This document shows positions 22,586-34,306 of a stretch of 64,000 nucleotides of DNA, one piece after another. The first letter of the stretch is position 1; each line of letters starts with the position of its first letter. The DNA is taken from positions 8,052,571 to 8,116,570 of the forward strand of contig NC_092368.1 in the NCBI RefSeq assembly GCF_030848805.1. Reading direction: 5' to 3'. The DNA comes from Temnothorax longispinosus (Eukaryota; Arthropoda; Insecta; Hymenoptera; Formicidae). Below the pieces are notes generated by a model that worked only from the letters and a program-made list of their open reading frames with translations, made no database searches and was not told the origin of the DNA. Position numbers and translations under genes: made by a program.

Positions 22586-25500
22586 CTAAATAAAAGTCGG
22601 TATAGAGCATATAAATCTTTCAAGAATAAAAGCCACCTCCGGAGAGGGGACCTGCAGTAAAAATTCCAGATAAAAAGGGCCACATCCAAACAGCTTGATC
22701 AGCGCCTCGATCATTGTCGATCGTTGTTCTTCGTATCGAAAACAAGACCAAAACACATGTTCTGGAGTCTCTATCAAAAAAGAGAGAAAAGAATCTGGAG
22801 CCCCTGAAGATCCTCTCTTCGTATCCCCACTCGATCGAGTCCCTGAAAGAGTGAGCCTTCCAAAACCGCTTCAATTTCCTATGGGGGACCTCGTTGACGT
22901 CACCACGGAGTTGATCACAGGCAGACTTGGCAGCCCTGTCTGCCAGCTCATTTCCATGGATATCTCTATGTGAGGGAATCCAAACCAAATTTATATTCCA
23001 ACCCTTTCTCTTAAACTCAATCAATAGATTTCTCACTTCTAAAACCAAGAAAGAGCCACGGGAAGGATCAAAATTCGAGGAAATCGCGAGCAAATTGGAT
23101 AATGAGTCCGAGAAAACATAGGCTTCGGTCCATTCCTGTTCCTCGCAGATCCGAAGAGCCCTCAAAATAGCCATTGATTCCACAGTATAGGAAGACAAGA
23201 AACCGAAAGTAGATGAACTGAAAAGTATTTCACCGGATTGTAAAACCACGGAGTAACCCGCGGAAGTGTCGCCCTCCTTTTTGATTGATCCATCTGTGAA
23301 AATGGCCCTGTTTGAAAGCAAGGCCTGGCCGAAAATCTCATTAAATTTATTAGAGGGAGAAGGGTCTCTTTTAATTACATGACCTGAACACAAGTCCACC
23401 TCCACATGCGAGAAGAGAGCCTCATAATTTCTCGGAAAACACATCGGATATTCCCTTTGAGGAACAAAAGCCATATACTCCTGAAAAACAGTAAATGCCT
23501 CCAAAAATGGATTAGTCATTCGTTTCCCCCGAAGGATGGGATGGATAGAGTTAAGATGAGTTAATTTGTTGATGAGAGGGTGCGATATATTGGACCAAAC
23601 TCTAAAAAGAAAGCCCAGAGCCAAATATTTAAGTCTAAAAAAGAGAGAAGGTTCCCGAAGCTCCGCAAGCATTACATTAAGGGGTGTGGAACCCCTGTAA
23701 CCCATAACCAGTCTGATTGCCCTCATCTGTATCTTATCCAACTTCGCCGATAGATCCCTAGAAACGGAGTCCACCAGAAATCCCGCGTATTCCAGCCTAG
23801 AGCGGACCAAAGCTCTATACACTCTTCTTAATACATAAGGATCAGATCCCCACCATTTCCTACCGAGACATTTAAGGGTCTTAATTGAATTTGAACACCT
23901 TTTTTCTAACTTAAGCATATGAAATTTCCAATTTAGATTCTTATGAAACGTGACTCCTAAGGAGATCACGTCAGAAGGATGAATTGTTATATCCGATACC
24001 ATCAAAGTAGTTTTGTTCTTCATCTTTGTCTTATTAAAAATACAAAACTGAGTTTTCAATGGAGATAACACCAACCCAGTTTCCTTCAATCCTTGATCGA
24101 TCCGCTGGATAGAGCGCTCAAGATTCCTGACTCCCTCCGCCTCCGATATGGGTCTGAATTTATTATTAAAACCCTGTTGTGGAATAAAAAAAACCAAATA
24201 ATCTCTCCATTTATCAGAATAAATTCCCTCTTTAAACAAAAGGTTGTAAATTTTAAGAAGAAAAGACCTACCTAAAGGGGAAAATTTATTAATAACTCTA
24301 TAATCAATACCATCCAACCCGGGACTGGAACCGATATTTACCGAATCCAAAGCCCATTCGAGCTCCTCAGGAAGGAAAGGCAAATCAAGGAAAGGATCGG
24401 TACCCGGAGAAGAAAGAGAAGAGGTAGGAATGGGCGGGGGTGCCCAAGGAGGGAAGAGGTCATCAATTTGATTGCGAACACTCTCAATTTTTTCCGTTGG
24501 AATAGCTCTTCCTGTTTCGGTTCGGTTCCATCTAGAATCGAACCTCTTTATTGTGTCCAAAACTATTTTGGGACTTGTATCCCTTTTAAGGGACTCCGCA
24601 AATAATTTATCAAGTTTAATCCTCTTGAGCTCCCTTCTCGTCTCGCTACATTGGCGACTGTACAAAACATAGTCCGAAGACTTTCCTGTTCTTAAGAAGG
24701 TTTGCAATTTCTCCCTTCTTGCAGATATAAGAGCGTCGCACTCCTCAGACCACCATATACAAGAGGGATGAGGAGGAGAGGGAGGAGGGTTCCGTGGATT
24801 TCCCGGGGAAGCCTCCATCAAAGCCTTTTCGACAATCGCTAGAAAAGTCGAATATAACTCTGTAGCTGTAAGTTGCCAAGATGTCATTAGCAATCTCAGA
24901 TCCCTGTCGATGGCTGAATTAAATAGCTTCCAATCCGTATATTTGTTATATAACCTAGTCCGTCTTCGAGGTGAAAGAGCAGATCCTCTAATCATCGAAG
25001 ATGCAATCAAAACCGGGAAATGATCCGATCCCCAGGTATCATTCATGGTTTGACTTCTGAATCTAGTAGCAATAGAAGCATGACAAAACGCCAGATCTAT
25101 GAACGAGGGGCCGCACGAAGCGTTACCAAGATAGGATGGAGCGCCATCACTTATTAGAACCAGTTCCGTATCCTCAATCGCTGACGACAATAATCTACCC
25201 GATTGACAGAGGAAGGAGGATCCCCACGAAGGACTGTGAGACGCCTACAAATATACATCCGTTAGTATTATTGCCATATCCGTTTATATTATCAAATTGA
25301 GTAAAAAATCTAAGCCATTCATTTTCTGAAATTTTGCCGCCCTGTGGTGGCCTATAACAAGAAATAATAATGAGACTCTCACCAGAAAAGCAAACTTCAA
25401 TCGCACAGGCCTCAATTTTACCCGCACAGTCCTCCGCTACAAAGACCTCCCTATAGTCAAGAGAGTGGCTAAGATAGCCACTCCTCCACCTCTGCCGTTA

Positions 25501-25694
25501 ATCCTGTCCCGTCTCACAGTATCAAAGCCTCTAATGAGAAACTTAAGCTGAGGCTTAAGCCACGTCTCTGAGATCGCGGCGCAGTCGAAATGTGTGCTCT
25601 GCTTTTCCAAATCCTGAAAACGTTGTAAAACAGAATGAGCGTTCCAATGCACAAGTCTAAACTTGTCAATCGACCTGTTATATATAGTTAGCAA
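22586..25694 (-). mobile_element. non-LTR retrotransposon ORF2 (R1/I-type, with RNase H), defective
   Basis: The reading frame at 25437-25694 begins an apurinic-like endonuclease domain (VHWNAHSV, ISETWLKP). After small frame breaks near 25240-25440 it continues in an 856-codon frame (22620-25190) with the endonuclease end (GSDHFPVL). The RT then follows with LDGIDYRVI and FRPIS, but the frame passes directly to EAEGVRNLERS, so the palm with the FADD-type catalytic motif is missing (junction near 24146). The RT thumb and a complete RNase H follow: TDGS, VESMAILRAL, FSDSLSNL and GNELADRAA. The last part (ETPEHVFWSCFRYEEQR, a C-terminal segment of this class) is in another frame ending at 22586, after a slip in a T-run near 22780. 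Non-functional. Confidence 0.88.
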
Positions 25695-25972
25695 TTCAGG
25701 TAAAGTTATATTGAATAAGAGTATAAAGCCCTTAAAAAAAGTATATATATATATATATATAAAAATAATAATAATAAAACAATTAAAAAAAAGATTTAAC
25801 CCGAGAAGGTATATTCTTATAAAAAACGCTATAAAATATCAAAATGCGCTTGGAATTAAAAGCCAAATAAAAGAGAAAAAAAAAACAGAAAAAGTACAAT
25901 AAAGGAAAATTTTCAACTGTAAATTATCAAGAAATATAACTTGAAACGCAAAAGAAAAATTAAAAACTTAGG

Positions 25973-26299
25973 CTAATCCTTGGTAGTTCCTTCGTGCAGC
26001 TTCAAGGTGTTCTCTAGTCTCATTAGCAGTACATCCAAGTCTTTCATGCGGATTGCCCTTTCCAGGATTTCCAGCATTTTGGATGAACATTCCGGAGCAC
26101 AATTCTTAAGGCTTGCAGCAAAAGATTTTCCTTTCGGATAAGATTGTACAATGGCCGGAGTGTTTGTCATCGAAACACCCATCTTCGAAGGAAGTTGTGG
26201 AAAATTCTTCAGGGAGAGAACCGGTGCGTCTCGAACTTCAGATGTGGGGCAATTTCTTTCTTTCTTCTGCACCAAAGCCCTAGCTTCAAAGAAGGGCAA
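25973..26299 (-). mobile_element. probable ORF1 (gag-like) remnant of the same non-LTR element
   Basis: A 108-codon frame upstream of ORF2 on the same strand, with SLKNFPQLPS and a leucine-rich C-terminus (LDVLLMRLENTLKLHE). It has the position and style of the C-terminal end of an R1/I-type ORF1. Assignment is from position and is not supported by a specific motif. Confidence 0.4.
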
Positions 26300-27430
26300 A
26301 ACATGCTTTTGTGCGTTACATAAGACAAAGACTTAAGGCATAAAACACTGCCAAGACAGCCATTCTGCTTAGGCTCTTAGTTGACTAAAATCTATAGTTT
26401 ACGTCACGTACACTATAGCATTTTAGTTAACTAAGGCTGCGTTCGGAATAGCACCCATATAGGCACTCCATGGTCCTTCTTTTATCTGAATAAAAAAAAA
26501 ATCGCACCTAAATTCAACTTTATTTCTTGACGCTAGCGTCAAAGCAAAACCACGTGACCATAGAAATAATATTTTTTATTTATTTACATTATATAAATAT
26601 AAATTTGTATATATACATATAATATAATATAATTTATATGGTAATTATTCAGTTTAGGGGCCTCACCTCAAATCTCGATGTAATTATGCTCAATCGACGC
26701 TCAATATATATATATATAGACACATATATAATATTATTTTTGAAGATTTTGGCTCGCTGAAAATGAACGCCGAGCGTCAACTTCAAATGGCACCTTGAGA
26801 CCTTGAGAGGCACACGTACGTTTGTTTGCGGGAGAACGCTGCTCACCGATTGGTCGTTTTGAATTGCATTTATTGCGTGGTTTTATCGCTGTTGTGACTG
26901 TTGGCGTATGGCGTATGACAGAAGTCTTCTCGTCGCATGTCCCGCCGTTTTTCGCGACGCGTTGACCCTCGCAAACCCTGAAACGGACGTTGAGCGCGAC
27001 GTCGAGTCGAAATCGTAATTTATATCGAAAACGAAAAAAAATTAATATTTTTTGTTATACGTGACGACCACCACATATAAATTCGACCACCATGACCTAG
27101 ATTTTGATGCGTACTTTAATTCTAGACAAGAATTTTGCATTTCTATAAAGCCAATTAAAAGATTAGTGCTAAGAAAAAAACTGAAAAAAACCGGCTAGGA
27201 TCACGGCTTTAGGATCACCTTAACGCGACAAGACTATCTGCAAGCTGTTTGGTACACACAAGCCATCGATATATCGGTGCACTGCGCGTTTCCCGATGCT
27301 TTTAAACACTCACGTGTCTCACGACTTCATGAGCTAACTGTAAAAATTTTGGATCGCGAAAATGGCCCAAGCTCATACGGAGAATTATAAGGTATAAGGT
27401 AATAATGTAAAAATATGAATGTTTTTGCCT
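26300..27430. other. mixed MITE fragments, no gene recognised
   Basis: Holds a short palindrome (26371-26442: CTTAGTTGACTAAAATCTATAG... and its complement), a GGCTGCGTTCGG end at 26443, and a fragment related to the MITE at 21378-21642. The last 500 bp are a more GC-balanced region that may contain the promoter of the RAD52-like gene. Confidence 0.4.
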
Positions 27431-27451
27431 TTCAGTCCGCTGCGAAACAAA

Positions 27452-28050
27452 AGCTATGGCGAAGAATGCGCTTAAGTTGGAGAAGGCAGTATCATGTTGT
27501 TCAACAGCGGAACGTCGTGATTTAATCTCAGTGGCTATAATAAGGTTTTTGGAGAGGATAAATGGAGTCATGCTGTGATGAGCCAAATCTTGGATATCTG
27601 TCATTAGTTGAAAAATTTCTCATGAGTATGAATAGTCAGGTCGCTAAAAATAAGCTTAAATTTGTTGTAGACTTCGTCGAATATAAATACCGTTTTAGCT
27701 GTGTGAGTTTCGTTAAGGTTCAGCTTGAGAATGGAGACTGTTATCAGGACGTTGGTTATTCTTACATTGCAGAGGAATCTACAAAGGACTCGTCGATATA
27801 TAGCGCCAGAGTTGTATGTGTCAGTCACTTAGAAGAAATAAGCAGTGTATTTTGTATTTTGTATTTTGGCTGAACGATTGGAACTTTTTATTTGCACAGG
27901 GTTCTGCTATAAATGCCTTAATAAGAGTTCTCCTGCCGTTTGGAGACAAAATTGAAAGAGAGCTGCAACAGCTGCAAAGACAGATTAGTTCTAAACAAGA
28001 TAACATACAAAAAGATGTGGTACAGTCATTGGATAAGCAGATTTCAGAAA
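27452..28050 (+). pseudogene. RAD52-like unit 1 (damaged exon 1; exons 2 and 3 intact)
   Basis: RAD52/Rad22-family single-strand annealing core. Exon 1 (about 27452-27593, possible start ATG at 27454 after tttcag) has RRDLISVA and then, after a two-base insertion that breaks the frame, NKVFGEDKWSHAVMSQIL. Its donor has become GGATAT instead of GGTATAT. Exon 2, 27671-27813, encodes a segment with VSFVKVQLENGDCYQDVGY, matching RAD52 VRVQLKDGSYHEDVGYG. Exon 3 starts at 27900 (GSAINALIRVLLPFGDKIE) and corresponds to RAD52 AVTDGLKRALRSFG. Introns are about 80 bp with gt..ag ends. The RAD52 N-terminal strand segment before the HRVINLAN helix is not seen. Confidence 0.75.
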
Positions 28051-28188
28051 AAACAAATGTTTCAGTCAACACATTCGATACTGCAGATTCGATGGATTTA
28101 GAAGCGGATTTTCCTGATTTAATCTCAGCGGCTAATAAGGTTTTTGGAGAGGGCAAATGGAGTTATACTATTGTCAACCAAACATTAG
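27900..28188 (+). CDS. fused exon: unit-1 exon 3 joined to unit-2 exon 1
   Basis: One uninterrupted 289-bp exon, 96 codons plus one base, between tttgcacag and TTAG|GTATATC. The first part is the RAD52 helix that binds DNA (ALIRVLLPFG). A spacer (RELQQLQRQI...QSLDKQISEK) leads to a new copy of the first RAD52 exon (ADFPDLISAANKVFGEGKW). A single reading frame therefore joins two RAD52 cores. This is the best evidence that the units belong to one gene, not to separate gene copies. Confidence 0.75.
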
Positions 28189-28622
28189 GTATATCTGTCA
28201 TTAGCTGAAGAAATTCTCATAAGTGTGAATAGTCAGGTCTATGAAAGTAAGCTCGCGAATTTGTTGTAGATTTCATCGATTATAAATGCCGTGTTGGATA
28301 TGTCAATTTCGTTAAGGTCCAACTGGAAAATGGAAAGGACTACGAAAACGTTGGTTCTTACATTGCAGAGGAATCTACAAAAAGCTTGTCGATACGTAAT
28401 GCCAGAATTGTATGCCTCAGTCACTTGAAAAAAAAGCAGTGTACTTTATACTGTACCTAAACCTGAACGATTGGGACTTTATGTTTGCACAGGGTTCTGC
28501 TGTAAATGCCTTGAAAAGGGTTCTCCTGTCGTTTGGAGACAAAATTGAAAGAGAGCTGCAACAACAGAGACAGATTAGTTTTGAACAAAGTGACATACAA
28601 AGAGATGTGGCACAGTCATTGG
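28065..28622 (+). CDS. RAD52-like unit 2 (all three exons open)
   Basis: Exon 1 is the second half of the fused exon. Exon 2 is 28270-28409 (phase 1 in, phase 0 out; YVNFVKVQLENGKDYENVG). Exon 3 is 28493-28622 (SAVNALKRVLLSFGDKIERE), ending at TTGG|GTAAGT. Every splice site has gt..ag and there is no stop. Lys-Arg of the ALKR motif, which in human RAD52 (K152, R153) contacts single-stranded DNA, is kept, whereas the following FGNALGN motif is changed to FGDKIER. This is the only unit with every part intact. It cannot be called functional without upstream and downstream context. Confidence 0.7.
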
Positions 28623-28659
28623 GTAAGTGGACTTGAAAAAAAGAAACCAAATGTTTTAG

Positions 28660-28905
28660 TTAACACGTTTGCTACCGCAGATCCAATGGATTTAGCAGCG
28701 GATTTTTCTGATTTAATCTCAGCGGCTAATAAAGTTTTTGGAGAGGGCAAATGGAGTTATAATGTTGTCATCCAAACATTAGGTATATTTGTCACTAAAT
28801 AAATTAGCATAAGTGTGAATAGTCAGGTCTATAAAGATAAGCTCGCAAATTTGTTGTAGATTTCATTGATGACATGATTAACGATAATATTAAATCGTTC
28901 AGATA
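28660..28905 (+). pseudogene. RAD52-like unit 3, truncated by transposon
   Basis: Exon 1, 28660-28782 (FATADPMDLAADFSDLISAA...), is open and phase-compatible with unit 2, but only if a 37-base intron (28623-28659, gtaagt...tttag) is removed; otherwise there is a four-base excess and a frameshift. Exon 2 starts at 28860 (DFID) and loses homology after about 15 bases, shortly before the insertion at 28906. Confidence 0.7.
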
Positions 28906-29110
28906 AATATTGGGTAAAAGTTTACAATAACTTACACAGCTCGGATTACTTTGACCTTGACATATGTTGTCAAGGACATAATACTGAGTAACTTTTCCTT
29001 ATAACTTAATCGGCGGTCGCTGCTTATTAAAAAGTTATAAACAAAAAAAGTTTGAAAAATATAGCAGCTATTTTGAGTATTAGAAGGCATAAATAACTAA
29101 TATATATGTC

Positions 29111-29283
29111 GAAATAGTTCACGCATACACTTTTCACGCGAACCGAGGTTCACCCACACCCCCCCTGCTTTCGGGGGAGGTGCGGTAGCTCCGAAATAGT
29201 TCACGCATACACTTTTCACGCGAACCGAGGTTCAACCACACACCCCCCCTGCTTTCGGGGGAGATGCGGTAGCCCCGAAATAG
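29111..29283. repeat. 82-84 bp tandem repeat, two copies
   Basis: Units start GAAATAGTTCACGCATACAC at 29111 and 29193, with a partial third at 29277. Each contains a C-run followed by CTGCTTTCGGGGGAG, able to form a G/C hairpin. Confidence 0.9.
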
Positions 29284-30539
29284 TTTACGCATGGGTTAGT
29301 TGACGCGCTTTAAACAATTAAATACTGTTAAAGCGCGTCATCTAACCTATGTAGATTAGTGACGCGCTTTAAACAGTTAAATACTTGTAAAGCGCGTCAT
29401 CTAACCTACCCCTGGTAACCATATCCGATAGAAAACGATTAAAAACGGCTATATCTGTATCGTTTTTAATCGTATCTTATCGGTTCTATCGTTGCATATT
29501 TAGAAGACAGATAAAACATTAATCGAATCGAATCGGTTTCTATCGTTTTAGGTCCGAATGAGAAAATAACTATACAAATTTTATAGTTATGAATCGTTTT
29601 CTGAATCAATCGTATATACACGATATAATATGTATCGTTATTTATGGTAATAATTTTACCGTATGCATTAATACGGATATATAAGAATAAAATGATAGAC
29701 ATCTTATCGATATTTATATGACTTAACCGAACCGATACATCTATCGTTTCTTATCAGGATTTTCTGACATACAACTTATCATCTTCTTAATGGCAGCAAA
29801 TCGGTTCGTTTTCTATCGTATATTACTGATATAAATTGAATCGTTTGAAAACCTTCTACTTTGTATATGTTTGTATAAAGTTAAAACGATAGACATCTCG
29901 TCGATATTTATACGACTTAACCGAACCGACACATCTATCGTTTCTTATCAGGATTTTCCGACATACAACTTATCATCTTCTGTACGGCAGCAAATCGATA
30001 AAATATTTTATTTGTATGTTAGTGCAATTTTAAATAAGACGTTTCTAATGTAAATGTTGTTTTTATTTCTTTAATAACCGTGAAAATTTTGGCCCTTGGC
30101 TTCCTGGTGCTGTTGTCGCAAAGGTGGAAGCTTAATTATTTCAAAACAATGCAGTTCTTTCTTTATCATAGAAAGATCTCTGATACGGTTTATTTTTCTT
30201 TTACACGGTTATAATCCGGTGGCATACAGAGTAACAAACATCTAAAGATGTTCTGACTGATATATAGCTGAGAAATTTCAAATTTTTCCAATTTTTTTCT
30301 GACAGGGCATCGTAAATAAACGGTTCACTATTAACCATATTAAAAAGACAATTATAGCTACTTTAATACCATTAAAAATTATAGAAACCGATGCACCACT
30401 AATAAGAAATTTAGAATGCAAGCCCATGTGTATTGTATCGAGAATTTCTTATAGAGTATCGTGAATAAACGAAACTTCAATTATGTTAAAAACTGATTGA
30501 GACCGATATAAAGGTAATAAAAAATTTCCGATAGAATCC

Positions 30540-30960
30540 CAAGTATTTTGCAACGTGAGTTTCTGATAGAATACCGTAAATAAACGATTCACTAATTATA
30601 TTAAAAACGATAGAAACTGATATATAGCTGATAAGATATTTACGATAGGATTCCAAGTATTTTGTAACGTGAGTTTCTGATAGAGTACCGTAAATAAACG
30701 ATTCACTAACCATATTAAAAACGATAGAAACTGATGTGCAGCTGAAAAGACATTTACGATAAGATTCCAAGTATTTTGTAACGTGAGTTTCTGATAGAAT
30801 ACCGTAAATAAACGATTCATCACTAACCATATTAAAAACGATAGAAACTGATGTATAGCTGATAAGACATTTACGATAGGATCCCAAGTATTTTGTAACG
30901 TGAGTTTCTGATAGAGTACCGTAAATAAACGATTCACTAACCGTATTAAAAACGATAAGA
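30540..30960. repeat. ~115 bp tandem repeat, four copies
   Basis: The phrase GAGTTTCTGATAGA recurs at about 30556, 30671, 30784 and 30902, and the copies are nearly identical. Because the period is close to a multiple of three in places, minus-strand frames of 113-133 codons stay open. These are repeat artefacts. Confidence 0.9.
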
Positions 30961-31284
30961 AATTTTTTTATCGTTTTCTATCGAAGATGGTTACCAGGGA
31001 CGTATTTTCCAAACTTTTTTTGTTAATAACTTTTTAACGAATAACGAGCAACGGCTAAAACCTTCTGAAGGTCACTCGGGGTCATGACCTTGACAACATA
31101 TATCAAGGTCATTGAAATCGGTGAGGTCGCCAAACTTTTTTTTGTTAATAACTTTTTATAATAAACAGCGACCGCCGATTAAGTTATATAAGGAAAAGTT
31201 ACTCAGTATTATGTCCTTAACAACATATGTCAAGGTCAAAGTAATCCGAGCTGTGTAAGTTATTGTAAACTTTTACCAAATATT

Positions 31285-31730
31285 GTACTGGCTGCGTCAG
31301 TTTCGTTAACGTGAATAGTCAGGTCTATAAAAATAAACTCGCTTTGGTGTAGATTTTGTCCACAGAATTGATGGTACTAGAAATTCTCCAAGCAATTACC
31401 GTGCTGGCTGCGTCAGTTTCGTTAACGTCCAGCTTGAGAATGGAAACTTTCATAAGGATGTTGGTTATTGCAATGCAGAGGAATTTACAAAAGGCTTGTC
31501 GATATATAACGCCGGAATTGTATGTCTCATCGCTTGAAAAAAAAAGGAGTGTACTTTATATATTACTTGAACGAGATTGGGACTTTGTTTGCACAGGGTT
31601 CTGCCGTAAATGCCTTGAAAAGAGTTCTTCTGTCGTTTGGAGACAAAATTGAAAGAGAGCTACAACAACTGCAGAGACAGATTAGTTTTGAACAATTAAG
31701 GTAATGACGTACAAAGACATGTGGCACAGT
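31285..31730 (+). pseudogene. RAD52-like unit 4 (exons 2 and 3; exon 1 lost)
   Basis: After the transposon a 26-base piece of exon 2 (near 31290-31312) jumps back into intron-1 sequence, evidence of rearrangement. A complete exon 2 follows (31353-31519) with NYRAGCVSFVNVQLENG, and exon 3 from 31597 (SAVNALKRVLLSFGDKIERE). Exon 3 then meets a four-base excess (near 31697) that brings a stop before the linker to unit 5. The exon-2 version here is eight codons longer than in unit 1 and fits the RAD52 loop better. Confidence 0.7.
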
Positions 31731-31739
31731 CATTAGGTA

Positions 31740-32321
31740 AAATCGGATTTCAAAAACCAAATGTTTTAGTTAACATGTTTGCTACCACATATCCGATGGA
31801 TTTAGCAGTGGATTTTCCTGATTTAATCTCAGCGGCCAATAAGGTTTTTGGAGAGGGCAAATGGAGTCATACTGTTGTCCAAATACTAGGTATAATATTT
31901 GCCATTAGCTAAATAATCTCACATAAATGTGAATAGTCAGGTCTATAAAAATAAGCTCGCAAATTTGTTGTAGATTTTGTCGACAGAAATGATGCTGCTA
32001 TAAATTCTCCAGGCAATTACCGTGCTGGCTGCGTCAGTTTTGTTAACGTCCAGCTTGAGAATGGAAACTTTCATGAGGATGTTGGTTATTACAACACAGA
32101 GGAAATTACAGAAAGCTTATCGATACATAAAGTCAGAATTGTATGCATCAGAGTCACTTGGAAAAAATAAGCAGTGTATTTTATATTTTGGCTAAAAAAT
32201 GCCTTAAAAAGAGTTCTTCTGTCGTTTGGAGACCAAATTAAAGGAGAGCTGCGGGAACTGCAAAAACAGATTATTCCTAAACAAGTTAACCACATACAAA
32301 GAGATATGGCACAGTTATTGG
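31740..32321 (+). pseudogene. RAD52-like unit 5 (acceptor of exon 3 deleted)
   Basis: Exon 1 continues from unit 4 through a readable linker (SLGKIGFQKPNVLVN) to DFPDLISAANKVFGEGKWSH and ends at 31889. Exon 2, 31974-32140, is complete: NYRAGCVSFVNVQLENGNFH then EDVGYYNTEE, the closest match in the array to RAD52 HEDVGYG. Exon 3 (about 32198-32321) has lost its acceptor and first five codons in a small deletion but keeps ALKRVLLSFGDQI. It ends TTGG|GTAAGT. Confidence 0.72.
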
Positions 32322-32508
32322 GTAAGTAAACTTCAAAAAAAATTAAATTTTGGAGACACGGTAGTGTCTGGCGTTAAGTATATACGCAACGAGATACAGG
32401 CTTTGTATCTATAATATATGCGAGCCAATGAGTTGAGGGATTATTGAATCCTCCCTTAGATTATTGAATCTCAATTATGTGTAGAATAAACGTTATAAGG
32501 AAAAGTGC

Positions 32509-32583
<75 letters not shown>

Positions 32584-33568
32584 TTGAAAAAGAAAATTAT
32601 ATCATATAATTTATTATATTGTATCATTTTTTAATCTACATAGGTAATTATTTTTATTATAATTATACGAAGGCATTCTTGTACTACAATTTTATTATTC
32701 CAGATATTTTTACATTATTCTTTCACAAATCTTGTTAATCATATGTGATTGTTTTTGCATTAAAATTTCGCGATTGCATTTGGACCCTTTCATTGAATGC
32801 CGCCGTCAATATGCGCGATGATATACCTGTCTTTTTATATCATGTCCGTAAGCATATCTTCTGTCCTTCAGATCTTGCGGAAGCTCTCCAATGGGAATGC
32901 TCAGGCTGTTATACAATAGAGGAAGTTCGGATATTCTGAATCACCCTAAGCCTTTTTCAATATAACTTGAAAACTATTAAAGATAGCTGAACTTTGTTTA
33001 CGCTGGGCTGTAATGCCAAATGTTTATTACAACGTGTTTCTAGTCAATTTCGTTTTTTATAGTAAATTTAACGCCATAGCAAAATTTTCGAAGGTAGATT
33101 TTTGTTGGATAAGGTGAACCATTGTAAAACACTTCATATTCTAGATATCGCGGTGGTTTTATTTATAAGAATATTTCACCTTATCCAAACTTCTTCTACT
33201 TCTATGCGGAATACATAAAGGCATAAAAATATTGTACTGATTTAAAATGTTTATCATATATTTCTTCTTTTTATTTAATACAATTTTCTGATTTTTTTTT
33301 GTAAATAATAACAGTATATAATAACAATTGTAACATTTTTAAAATTATGAAATGTAACAACCTTTATTCATTATTTACTTAAACATTCTTCTTACGGAAA
33401 TTAACATAATTTATGTTAAAATGCATAATTATTTTATATTTTTGATAGGATGTATTAAAACAATTTTGTACAATGGTTTCTTAATACATAACAGTTTTTA
33501 TACTTGCGCGTGCACTCGACGACTTTTTTTACATTTTTTTCAAAAAGGTAATTTTTTAATAATTTCAG
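32322..33568. other. 1.25-kb spacer between RAD52 units 5 and 6
   Basis: Would be an intron in a joined gene. Starts with a good donor and ends with tttcag. It contains a (CA)n tract and otherwise AT-rich DNA without recognised features. No other inter-unit spacer is this long. Confidence 0.5.
32511..32579. repeat. (CA)n microsatellite
   Basis: About 34 uninterrupted CA units. Confidence 0.97.
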
Positions 33569-34306
33569 TTGACACGTTTGCTACTGCAGATCCGATGGAT
33601 TTAGTAGCGGATCTTCCTAATGTAATCTTAGCAGCCAATAGGATTTTTGGAGAGGGCAAATGGAGATATACTGTTGTCTACCAGAAATTAGGTATATCTG
33701 TTATTAGCTGAAGAAATTCTCATAAGTGTGAACAGTCAGGTCTATAAAAATAAACTCGCGAATTTGTTGCAGATTTTTTCGACATAAGAGCTCGAGATGA
33801 ATACCGTGCTGCCTGCGTCAGTTCCGTTAAGGTGCAGCTTGAAAATGGAAACTTTCACCAGGATATTGGTTGTTGCAACGCAGAGGAACCTACAAAAGGC
33901 TTATCAATAGTTAACGCCAGAATTGTATGCGTCACTTGGATGTCACTTGAAAGAAATAAGCAGTGTATCTTATATTTTTACTGAACAATTTTGGGAATTT
34001 CTTTTTGCGCAGGGTTCTGCTATAAATGCCTTAAGGTTGTTCTACATAGAGGTTGTAAGCTGGTATTAACGCAGTAGCAGTACGTCTCAGGGAAGCGCTT
34101 TTCGGTGTAGCAGGTCGTAACAGTGGTAGTAAGCGAAGTGCTACAACCGCACATATTCCACATAGAGGTTTTAAGCAGTTTTAAGTTGGTATTAACGCAG
34201 TAGCAGTACGTTTCAGGCATAGACTATAGAAGATCAAGAAAGCGTTTTCCCGGTGTAATAGGTCGTAACAGTGGTAGTAGTGAAATGAACCAAATCCATT
34301 TCTTAC

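Larger units (their letters stand above)
28906..31284. mobile_element. DNA transposon with long inverted ends, inserted in RAD52 array; contains a nested element
   Basis: Left AATATTGGGTAAAAGTTTAC and right GTAAACTTTTACCAAATATT are near-perfect complements, and complementarity continues for over 100 bp (CAGCTCGGATTACTTTGACC and its complement). Inside, at about 29405-31002, a second element has ends CCCTGGTAACCAT(AT)CCGATAGAAA and the reverse complement. An 82-84-bp tandem repeat (two copies from 29111) lies left of it and a ~115-bp tandem repeat (four copies, 30556-30945) lies within it. No transposase frame is visible. A target duplication is not obvious. Confidence 0.75.

Noticed and set aside
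30486..30937. Minus-strand proteins with four internal repeats
   Set aside because: Arise from a ~115-bp tandem repeat inside a transposon, open in two frames at once.
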